NCBI GenBank assembly: GCA_947627915.1
Contig: CANQXT010000007.1
Span: 1 to 38,771, forward strand
Direction of reading: 5' to 3'
Origin: an uncultured Bacilli bacterium
Lineage (GTDB): Bacteria > Bacillota_I > Bacilli_A > RF39 > UBA660
DNA: 38,771 nt
Shown here piece after piece: positions 8,706 through 13,727 of this stretch. Each line of letters begins with the position of its first letter. Within the stretch, counting starts at the first letter, position 1. Made by a program: the position numbers and the translations under genes. The notes below the pieces were generated by a model that made no database searches, was not told where the DNA came from, and saw only the letters and a list, made by a program, of their open reading frames with translations.

Positions 8706-9716
8706 TTACACCTCTTTACTTCTAAGTTGTCCACAAGCAGCACTAATATTACCACCAAATTCTTTTCTAACAGTAACATTAAGACCATTTTTAATTAATA
8801 TATCTTTAAATTCTTTTATTCTTTTACTTTTGGTAAAATCAATATTTTTGGTTTCATTGTAAGGAATTAAATTAACATAAACATTCATTCCTTTTAATAA
8901 AAGAACTAATTTATTGGCATGTTCAATGCTATCATTTACCATATTAAGCATAACATATTCTATAGTAACTCGTCTATTAGTTTTTGAAATATATTTTTTT
9001 AAAGCACTCATTACTTTACTTATATTATACACTTTATTAATGGGCATAATTTTATCTCTAGTTTCATCATCGGGAGCGTGTAAACTAAGAGCTAAATTAA
9101 TTTGTAAATCTAAATTACTAAATTCTTCTATTTTAGGAACTATACCACAAGTAGATACTGTTATATGTCTAGCACCTATAGCTAAACCTTTAGGATGATT
9201 AATAATCTTCAAAAAATTAATTAAATTATCATAATTATCAAATGGTTCGCCAATACCCATTACTACTACATTATTAATTTTATCCTTAATATCATTTTCT
9301 ATTAATAAAATTTGTTCAACCATTTCATATGTTTCTAAATTACGAACTTTTTTAAGACGACCACTTTCACAAAATTTGCAACCCATATTACAACCAACTT
9401 GACTAGATATACAAACACTTAAACCATAATCGTGGTACATTAAAACTGCTTCAACATAATTATGATCTTCTAGTTCAAATAAATATTTCTTAACTAAATC
9501 TCCTACTTCTCTTCTTTTAATACTAATAAAATTAATTTTAAAATCATTTAATAATTTATTTCTTATATCTTTATTTATATTAGTAAAATTATTTATATCA
9601 TATTCTTTATGAATATATAACCATTCAAAAACTTGAAGAGCTTTATATTTCTTTTCTCCAATACTTATAAAATAATCTTCTAAATCTTCAATTTTTAAAT
9701 CTAATAAATTCTTCAT
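8706..9716 (-). CDS. rlmN: 23S rRNA/tRNA adenine C2-methyltransferase RlmN
   Basis: Radical-SAM enzyme that methylates A2503 of 23S rRNA (and often A37 of some tRNAs). The CxxxCxxC cluster motif is C109, C113 and C116 ('CNMGCKFC'), and the C-terminal 'AACGQL' has C328, the methyl-carrying cysteine of the family. 'STCGIVPKI' is also conserved. After the cluster the sequence reads ESGRLKKVR rather than the usual ATGxxGxxR, so it is a divergent member, but the second catalytic cysteine argues for RlmN/Cfr chemistry. First gene of the stp–prkC–rsgA operon. The ribosome site is weak and a structured leader precedes it. Confidence 0.9.
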   Translation of the reverse strand: MKNLLDLKIEDLEDYFISIGEKKYKALQVFEWLYIHKEYDINNFTNINKDIRNKLLNDFKINFISIKRREVGDLVKKYLFELEDHNYVEAVLMYHDYGLSVCISSQVGCNMGCKFCESGRLKKVRNLETYEMVEQILLIENDIKDKINNVVVMGIGEPFDNYDNLINFLKIINHPKGLAIGARHITVSTCGIVPKIEEFSNLDLQINLALSLHAPDDETRDKIMPINKVYNISKVMSALKKYISKTNRRVTIEYVMLNMVNDSIEHANKLVLLLKGMNVYVNLIPYNETKNIDFTKSKRIKEFKDILIKNGLNVTVRKEFGGNISAACGQLRSKEV

Positions 9717-9752
9717 AACTATATTTTACTATAAATAAGTAATTTTTTAAAT

Positions 9753-9782
9753 AAAAAAAGAAAGGATTTCCTCTCTCTTTTT
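9753..9782 (-). terminator. Terminator-like hairpin in the rlmN leader
   Basis: Arms 9769–9782 and 9753–9766 pair over up to 14 positions with a two-base loop. Read on the minus strand, the 3' arm is U-rich (TCCTTTCTTTTTTT). It lies inside the predicted rlmN 5' leader, 37 bases before the start codon, so it may attenuate the operon. On the plus strand it could also end transcription, but no plus-strand gene precedes it. Confidence 0.5.
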
Positions 9783-9853
9783 AGTACAATTAAGTACTAT
9801 ATTAAAAAATTGTGGTATTAGGTAATTAAAAATGCATTTTACCTAACAATTAA

Positions 9854-9881
9854 ATTATACCACTTTTTTTTAATAATGCAA
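9854..9881 (-). promoter_or_regulatory. Promoter of the rlmN operon
   Basis: Minus-strand TTGCAT (9876–9881), a 16-base spacer and a perfect TATAAT (9854–9859) place transcription start near 9847, giving a leader of about 130 nt. The -10 lies in a nested inverted repeat: GTGGTAT/ATACCAC (9812–9818/9857–9863) around TTAGGTAA/TTACCTAA (9818–9825/9839–9846). The inner repeat would form a hairpin at the 5' end of the mRNA, or could be an operator. Confidence 0.75.
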
Positions 9882-9908
9882 CATTTTTGTCCAAATTTAT
9901 CCACTTTT

Positions 9909-9938
9909 TTGTCTTCTAAAATAGATAACATATATAAT
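9909..9938 (+). promoter_or_regulatory. Promoter of the double-HTH gene
   Basis: TTGTCT (9909–9914), an 18-base spacer and TATAAT (9933–9938). Initiation near 9945 leaves a leader of about 15 nt before the ATG at 9960. It also lies downstream of the longer track start at 9876, which therefore cannot be used. Confidence 0.7.
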
Positions 9939-9959
9939 ATGCCTAGAAAGTGGTTATTT

Positions 9960-10388
9960 ATGGATAAATTAAAAAGCTTGAGAGAAGATGCTCAATTACG
10001 TCAAATTGACGTAGCAAATGTTTTGGGAATTGACAGAACTACTTATACTTCTTATGAAATTGATAGAGATACAATGCCTATTAATCATTTAAATACGTTA
10101 TGTAATTATTTTGATGTTTCAATTGATTATATTTTAGGATTAACTAAAATTAGAAAATATTCTAATTATCGCCAAGAAATAAATAAAGATTTAATGTTAG
10201 AAAGAATTAAAAAGATTAGAAAAGATAATAATTTAACTCAAATTAAAATAGCTAAACTTTTTAATATTTCAAGAAGCACTTGGACTGGTTATGAATATGG
10301 TTATTATCAAATGCCAACGCTTATTTTATATGATATTGCTTCTAAATTTCATATTAGTATAGATTATATTTTAGGTAAAATTGACTAA
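9960..10388 (+). CDS. Tandem XRE/Cro-CI-type helix-turn-helix regulator
   Basis: A 142-residue protein made of two successive HTH_3 domains, about residues 1–60 and 75–142. Each ends with the same motif ('SIDYILGL' and 'SIDYILGK'), so the gene looks like an internal duplication. DNA binding is likely but the target is unknown. The start at 9960 is chosen because it follows the predicted promoter and gives the typical XRE N-terminus MDKLKSLRE. The divergent promoter of the rlmN operon is adjacent, so autoregulation or control of that operon is possible. Confidence 0.85.
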   Translation: MDKLKSLREDAQLRQIDVANVLGIDRTTYTSYEIDRDTMPINHLNTLCNYFDVSIDYILGLTKIRKYSNYRQEINKDLMLERIKKIRKDNNLTQIKIAKLFNISRSTWTGYEYGYYQMPTLILYDIASKFHISIDYILGKID

Positions 10389-10412
10389 ATATGATTAGCA
10401 AAAAAACCTTTT

Positions 10413-10434
10413 TACTCATAAAATACTATGAGTA
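10413..10434 (+). promoter_or_regulatory. Perfect inverted repeat before the GerE-like gene
   Basis: TACTCATA and TATGAGTA (10413–10420 and 10427–10434) are separated by six bases and end just before the AAAGGATGG ribosome site of the next gene. With no T-run after it, this is more likely an operator or translation-control hairpin than a terminator. Confidence 0.5.
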
Positions 10435-10449
10435 TGAAAGGATGGTTTA

Positions 10450-10656
10450 ATGAGTAAAGGAATACTTACAGCAAGAGAACAAGAAGTTTTTAACTTACTA
10501 GTCCTAAATAAAACAACGAAAGAAATTGCTAAACATTTACAAATAAGTGAAAAAACAGTACGTAATCATATATCAAATACGATGCAAAAATTAGGTGTTA
10601 AAAGTCGTGCTCAAGCTGTCGTTGAATTACTTAAATTAGGAGAATTAACTATTTAA
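10450..10656 (+). CDS. GerE/LuxR-type single-domain HTH protein
   Basis: A 68-residue protein that is essentially one LuxR C-terminal HTH domain: 'LTAREQEVFNLL', 'TTKEIAKHLQISEKTVRNHI', 'LGVKSRAQAVVEL'. There is no receiver or ligand domain, as in the B. subtilis sporulation regulator GerE (74 residues). Nothing else in the window shows sporulation, so the symbol is not assigned. A clear ribosome site precedes the ATG, and an inverted repeat lies just upstream that could be its own operator. The following gene encodes a GerMN-domain protein. Confidence 0.85.
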   Translation: MSKGILTAREQEVFNLLVLNKTTKEIAKHLQISEKTVRNHISNTMQKLGVKSRAQAVVELLKLGELTI

Positions 10657-10677
10657 ATTATTTAATTCTCTTTTCTT
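10640..10677 (+). terminator. Terminator of the GerE-like gene
   Basis: GAGAATTAA (10640–10648) pairs with TTAATTCTC (10662–10670), followed by TTTTCTT. The stop codon lies in the loop, so the hairpin overlaps the gene end. Confidence 0.7.
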
Positions 10678-10725
10678 ATGTCTTAAAAAAATAATAAACT
10701 AATATAATTTAAATAGGTGATTAGA

Positions 10726-11658
10726 TTGTTAAAAAAAATAGCCTATAAAAAATTATTTATTATTTTTGTTTCTTTATTTATTCTGACTATTCTCTATTTT
10801 TTTCCTAATGCAAACGAAGATGAAATTAAAACCACTATTACCTATACTAATCCCACAACTATTCCTATATATTTAATAGATAATAATAATTTTGTTGCGC
10901 GTTTTCCCGTTATTAAAAATAGTGATGATACTTTAGATTTAATTGAAGAAATAATTACTAAATTAACATATAATAAAGAAAATACTAATTATCTACCCAA
11001 TAATTTTCAACCAATAATTCCCGAAAATACTAAAATCATTAATAAAAGTTTAGAAGATGGTTTATTAAAAATTAATTTCACTAAAGAATTATTAAATGTA
11101 ACAAGAGATAAAGAAGAGAAATTAATTGAAGCTTTAGTCTACTCTCTTACAGAAATAAAAGAAGTTAAACAAATAATGCTTTTTGTTGAAGGAGAACATT
11201 TATTAAAGTTACCTAATAGTAATATTACTTTACCTAATACATTAGATAGAAATTATGGAATTAATAAAATATATGATTTAACAAGTATGAAAAATATTAA
11301 TAAAATAACAACTTATTATATTAGTAAACTAGATAATATATCTTATTATATACCTATTACTACTTATACTAATACTAATAAGGAAAAAGTAGAAATAATT
11401 ATTGAAAAATTAAAAGCATCACCAACTTATGAAACTAATTTAATTAGTTATTTAAATGCTTCGGCAGAATTATTAAAATATGAAATATTAGAAAATAGTG
11501 TTAGTTTAAGTTTTAATAACGCTATATTAAGTTTAGATGATAACAAAATTATTGAAGAAGTAAAATATTCTATCGCTTTATCTATTCGAGATAATTATGA
11601 TATTTATGAAACTATTTTCTTTGTTGATGATGTTTTAATGGATGCAAACTTTATTTAA
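10726..11658 (+). CDS. GerMN-domain membrane-anchored protein
   Basis: A 310-residue protein with one N-terminal membrane helix (about residues 9–27) and two GerMN-like repeats outside the membrane, each containing a pattern like 'DGLLKINFTKELLN' or 'NSVSLSFNNAILSL'. This resembles B. subtilis GerM, a spore-envelope and germination protein, but GerMN domains also occur in non-sporulating bacteria. I start at TTG 10726: AGGTGA sits at the right distance, whereas the track's GTG at 10717 is part of that ribosome site. A TATAAT at 10703–10708 suggests a separate promoter. Confidence 0.8.
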   Translation: MLKKIAYKKLFIIFVSLFILTILYFFPNANEDEIKTTITYTNPTTIPIYLIDNNNFVARFPVIKNSDDTLDLIEEIITKLTYNKENTNYLPNNFQPIIPENTKIINKSLEDGLLKINFTKELLNVTRDKEEKLIEALVYSLTEIKEVKQIMLFVEGEHLLKLPNSNITLPNTLDRNYGINKIYDLTSMKNINKITTYYISKLDNISYYIPITTYTNTNKEKVEIIIEKLKASPTYETNLISYLNASAELLKYEILENSVSLSFNNAILSLDDNKIIEEVKYSIALSIRDNYDIYETIFFVDDVLMDANFI

Positions 11659-11729
11659 GAGATAAACTTCAGTCAAGAATTCGATTACTCTATTCCCTGA
11701 GCTAGCTAATAACTTATGTAACATTTTTG

Positions 11730-11758
11730 TTGAAATCTTACTTCTTTTGTTATATAAT
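11730..11758 (+). promoter_or_regulatory. Promoter of tRNA-Arg
   Basis: TTGAAA (11730–11735), a 17-base spacer and TATAAT (11753–11758), about 15 bases upstream of the mature tRNA 5' end. Confidence 0.8.
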
Positions 11759-11772
11759 TAGTTTGTTCAGTT

Positions 11773-11849
11773 GTCTCCGTAGCTCAGCTGGATAGAGCAA
11801 TCGCCTTCTAAGCGATCGGTCAGGTGTTCGAATCACCTCGGAGACACCA
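11773..11849 (+). tRNA. tRNA-Arg (anticodon UCU)
   Basis: Full cloverleaf: acceptor GTCTCCG/CGGAGAC, D arm GCTC…GAGC, anticodon stem ATCGC/GCGAT with loop CTTCTAA (anticodon TCT at 11807–11809), T arm AGGTG-TTCGAAT-CACCT, discriminator A and an encoded CCA end. It reads AGA/AGG arginine codons. The accessory island with repeated toxin–antitoxin-like modules begins directly downstream. I see no second copy of the tRNA 3' end in the window that would mark an attachment site. Confidence 0.97.
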
Positions 11850-11888
11850 TTGGCATTTCTGTTCGAATTTTTTCGAACTTCTATATAG

Positions 11889-11913
11889 AGAACTTGTAAA
11901 AAGTTCTTTTTTT
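11889..11913 (+). terminator. Terminator after tRNA-Arg
   Basis: AGAACTT (11889–11895) pairs with AAGTTCT (11901–11907), followed by six further T. The hairpin overlaps the -35 box of the next small RNA gene. Confidence 0.8.
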
Positions 11914-12045
11914 ATAGTATTATTAATATGTCAAAGAAATTTGCATAAAATAAAAAAAGGAACATTCAGTTTTAGCGAGTTGAATGCCTACCCAATTAAT
12001 ATTGTTTAGACATTTAATTCAATGAAAAATTAAGTGTCATTTTTT
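11894..12045 (+). ncRNA. Orphan antitoxin-like small RNA A
   Basis: Promoter TTGTAA (11894–11899), 18-base spacer, TATTAT (11918–11923); predicted RNA about 11930–12045. It shares the architecture of three RNAs farther right: a small hairpin CAAA-GAAA-TTTG, the linker GCATAAAATAAAA, a second hairpin (CATTCA/TGAATG), and a terminator pairing GACATTTAATT (12009–12019) with AATTAAGTGTC (12028–12038) before ATTTTTT. No small hydrophobic peptide ORF is found on the opposite strand. Instead a pyrophosphohydrolase-like pseudogene starts on the same strand 34 bases later. It may be a relic or an antidote acting in trans; function is inferred. Confidence 0.6.
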
Positions 12046-12078
12046 ATTACTACTATCATAACGATAAGGAGATAAATT

Positions 12079-12471
12079 ATGGAACAAATATATAATAAAT
12101 TAGTAAGAGATAAAATACCAGAAATAATTAAATCAAATGGAGAGGAACCAATTACTAGAATCCTAACAGATGACGAATATAAAATTGAATTAGAAAAAAA
12201 ATTAAATGAGGAATATCAAGAAGTTTTAAGTGCAACCGGAAAAGATAGAATATAAGAATTAGCTGATATGTTAGAAATTATAAAATACTTAGTTAAACTT
12301 GAAAATGTTACTTTAGACGATGTCATTGCTATTGCCAATACCAAAAGTTCAAAAAGAGGAGCATTTAACGAAAAAATATTTTTAGAAAAAGTATTAAAAA
12401 ATGATCAAATTTTATTAAGGCACTTTATAAATTATTACTCACACTTTTATGGTTCAAATAAGAAGACTTGA
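12079..12471 (+). pseudogene. PRA-PH/MazG-like nucleotide pyrophosphohydrolase, interrupted by an in-frame stop
   Basis: The reading frame begins with the family hallmark '[14 protein letters not shown]', continues to the metal-binding helix 'EEYQEVL', then has TAA at 12253–12255 and continues in the same frame with 'ELADMLEIIKYLVKLE' to 12471. Members of the family usually have Glu where the stop is (RIEELADML), so one G-to-T change (GAA to TAA) explains the break. The stop separates the two halves of the metal site, and the downstream ATG at 12268 has no ribosome site, so the gene is probably dead. AAGGAG precedes the start. The final TGA lies inside the -35 box of the next small RNA. The intact enzyme would hydrolyse a nucleotide; the substrate is unknown. 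Confidence 0.82.
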
Positions 12472-12614
12472 TAAAAGCACACTTTTATGTTATTATGAAT
12501 ATGCCAAGGAAACTTGCATAAAATAAAAAAGGGAGTACTTAACTTTTTGCTTGTTGAGTACTTACCTAATAAGGGTTTGTACTTAATCTATTGCAGATTG
12601 AGTACTATTTTTTT
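12468..12614 (+). ncRNA. Antitoxin-like small RNA B
   Basis: Promoter TTGATA (12468–12473), exact 17-base spacer, TATTAT (12491–12496); RNA about 12503–12614. It contains the CAAG-GAAA-CTTG hairpin, the linker GCATAAAATAAAA, a hairpin pairing GTACTTAAC with GTTGAGTAC, and a terminator with arms 12579–12589 and 12595–12605 followed by TATTTTTTT. The 3' end overlaps the last codons of peptide gene B on the opposite strand, and the whole body is complementary to that mRNA's 3' region. Antitoxin function is inferred from this geometry. Confidence 0.72.
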
Positions 12615-12694
12615 ATACATAGAATCATCAATGAGACTATTAATAAAATGATAATTAATATTAGAAATGAGATTAATAAATCTTTTTTCTTCAT
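12605..12694 (-). CDS. Small hydrophobic peptide B (candidate type I toxin)
   Basis: A 29-residue peptide starting MKKKDLLISF, followed by a nearly uninterrupted Ile/Leu/Val run and ending CIKK. One membrane helix with lysines at both ends is the usual look of type I toxins that insert in the inner membrane. A strong AGGAGG ribosome site sits nine bases before the ATG and is flanked by CTTTC/GAAAG arms that could fold around it. The gene is too short for the ORF track. I do not recognise it as Fst, TxpA, BsrG or Ldr. Peptide C is nearly identical. Confidence 0.78.
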   Translation of the reverse strand: MKKKDLLISFLILIIILLIVSLMILCIKK

Positions 12695-12758
12695 AATATC
12701 AAGCCTCCTTTCCAAAAGAAAGTTGGCAAGTACTCAACAGTTAAGTTTCCCTACTAAA

Positions 12759-12787
12759 AGTATAACAAACATTTGTGCGAAAAATAA
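12759..12787 (-). promoter_or_regulatory. Promoter of peptide B
   Basis: Extended -10 TGT-TATACT (TATACT at 12759–12764) with a weak -35 TTATTT (12782–12787), 17-base spacer. This is weaker than the promoters of peptides C and D, which both have near-consensus -35 boxes at the same position. Confidence 0.6.
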
Positions 12788-12932
12788 TATATTTTATTAA
12801 AAAAATTTGACAATTTAGAAAGTAAAAATTATATTAACTAACTTTTTCTGTTGCTTAAAAATTATTGGACGTTTTCCTTTAAAGAATCAGATTGATTGTT
12901 ACTCATACTTTTGTACTTTGAGTATAGAATAC

Positions 12933-13080
12933 TTGATAAGAGCACACTTTTATGTTATTATGTATTTGTCAAGGAAACTTGCATAAAATAAAATGGGAAG
13001 ACTTAACTTTGCCGAGTTGAGTACTTGCCCTTAAGTGGTAAGCACTTAATCTATGCTAGATTGAGTGCTATTTCTTTATA
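12933..13080 (+). ncRNA. Antitoxin-like small RNA C
   Basis: Promoter TTGATA (12933–12938), 17-base spacer, TATTAT (12956–12961); RNA about 12968–13080. It has the same CAAG-GAAA-CTTG hairpin and A-rich linker as RNA B, a second hairpin (ACTTAAC…GTTGAGT), and a terminator pairing 13041–13053 with 13057–13069 over 13 positions, followed by a poorer T-run (ATTTCTTTAT). It overlaps the end of peptide gene C. Compared with B, the terminator stem has GCAC/GTGC in place of GTAC/GTAC, and the toxin leader of module C carries the matching change. Confidence 0.7.
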
Positions 13081-13157
13081 CATAGAATCATTACAGAGAC
13101 TATTAATAAAATGATAATTAGTATTAGAAATGAGATTAATAAATCTTTTTTCTTCAT
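13068..13157 (-). CDS. Small hydrophobic peptide C (candidate type I toxin)
   Basis: A 29-residue peptide identical to peptide B except Leu22 to Val. The two genes differ at several further bases that do not change the protein, which suggests the sequence is kept under selection rather than being a fresh copy. GGGAGG is placed well before the ATG, and CTTC/GAAG arms flank it. Convergent with small RNA C. Confidence 0.78.
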   Translation of the reverse strand: MKKKDLLISFLILIIILLIVSVMILCIKK

Positions 13158-13223
13158 AATATCAAGCCTCCCTTCTTTTTATGAAGTTTGGCAAGCACTC
13201 AACAATTAAGTTTCCCTATAAAA

Positions 13224-13252
13224 ATTATACCAAACTTTTGTTCTTAATGCAA
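13224..13252 (-). promoter_or_regulatory. Promoter of peptide C
   Basis: TTGCAT (13247–13252), 17-base spacer, TATAAT (13224–13229) preceded by TGG (extended -10). The leader to the start codon is about 60 nt. Confidence 0.78.
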
Positions 13253-13319
13253 TCTGCTTTATAAAGAAATTAGGACTATTTAGAAAACACACTTTATCCT
13301 GAGTTTGAGTATAGAATAC

Positions 13320-13465
13320 TTGATAAAAGTACACTTTTATGTTATATTGAATATGTCAAGGAAACTTGCATAAAATAAAAAAGGATACATTTGATTACTG
13401 GAATCAGATGTTATCCCTTATTGGTTGCATCTGAAATCAACGATTGTTGAAATCAGATGTTTTTT
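13320..13465 (+). ncRNA. Antitoxin-like small RNA D
   Basis: Promoter TTGATA (13320–13325), 17-base spacer, TATATT (13343–13348); RNA about 13355–13465. The CAAG-GAAA-CTTG hairpin and linker are kept, but the specificity hairpin is entirely different from B and C: GGATACATTTGATT pairs with AATCAGATGTTATCC. The terminator pairs 13428–13440 with 13447–13459, with a two-base internal mismatch, then TTTTTT. It ends right against the stop codon of peptide gene D. Confidence 0.7.
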
Positions 13466-13543
13466 CTATTTTAGAAGTAAAATAATTACAACTAAGAATA
13501 GGAGTAATATTATAATAAATTGAGAAAATTCTCTTTTCGTCAT
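13466..13543 (-). CDS. Small hydrophobic peptide D (candidate type I toxin)
   Basis: A 25-residue peptide starting MTKREFSQF and ending in a long Ile/Leu/Val/Phe run with a final Lys. It has the same size class and topology as peptides B and C but little sequence identity, so it is a diverged or replaced toxin in the same module frame. AAAGGTGGTGAT is a strong ribosome site. A CCTTTC upstream can pair with the GAAAGG at that site. Convergent with small RNA D. Too short for the ORF track. Confidence 0.75.
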   Translation of the reverse strand: MTKREFSQFIIILLLFLVVIILLLK

Positions 13544-13620
13544 AAATATCACCACCTTTCTTTTATCTTATGATAATTGAAAGGGAAAACATCTGATATA
13601 TTCCAAATGTATCCATTAGT

Positions 13621-13649
13621 ATTATACCAAACATTTGTTCTTTATACAA
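13621..13649 (-). promoter_or_regulatory. Promoter of peptide D
   Basis: TTGTAT (13644–13649), 17-base spacer, TATAAT (13621–13626) with TGG before it. The segment AAGAACAAA(A/T)GTTTGG in the spacer is nearly the same as in promoter C. Confidence 0.78.
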
Positions 13650-13697
13650 TGTTTATTTATATTTTTATAATATTATTTAAATAAAAAAATAAGGTTT

Positions 13698-13726
13698 AAA
13701 AAAAGTATACTTATTTAAAAGTATAC
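13698..13726 (-). terminator. Terminator after the sortase-substrate gene
   Basis: GTATACTT pairs with AAGTATAC (13719–13726 and 13705–13712 on the plus strand), followed on the minus strand by seven T. It starts one base after the stop codon. Confidence 0.82.
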
Positions 13727-13727
13727 A

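Larger units (their letters stand above)
12433..13650. repeat. Tandem array of three toxin–antitoxin-like modules
   Basis: Three units (B about 12433–12790, C about 12890–13252, D about 13290–13650) repeat the same order: upstream tag, plus-strand small RNA, convergent minus-strand peptide gene, minus-strand promoter. Units C and D share 'TTTGAGTATAGAATACTTGAT' upstream. Unit B has a related sequence there that is also the 3' end of the pyrophosphohydrolase pseudogene, suggesting the units arose by duplication from this edge. The spacers 12791–12932, 13253–13319 and 13650–13697 show no gene. Confidence 0.75.

Noticed and set aside
8914-9198. ORF of 94 residues on the plus strand
   Set aside because: Antisense to rlmN, whose motifs are intact.
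11824-12009. ORF of 61 residues on the plus strand
   Set aside because: It begins inside the tRNA-Arg gene and runs across its terminator and RNA A; no ribosome site.
12079-12471. Stop-codon recoding in the pyrophosphohydrolase frame
   Set aside because: The interrupting codon is TAA, which is the normal stop for many genes in this window; there is no sign of a readthrough element, so a nonsense mutation is simpler.
12591-12800. ORF of 69 residues on the plus strand
   Set aside because: Shadow of toxin peptide B and its leader; it also begins inside the terminator of RNA B.
12433-13650. Possible CRISPR array
   Set aside because: The repeats are long (about 350 bases), few and contain promoters and coding sequence; there are no short regular repeats with unique spacers.
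11773-13700. Integrated phage or plasmid remnant with attachment sites
   Set aside because: No integrase, structural or replication gene and no second tRNA 3' end were found; only the position beside a tRNA hints at mobility.
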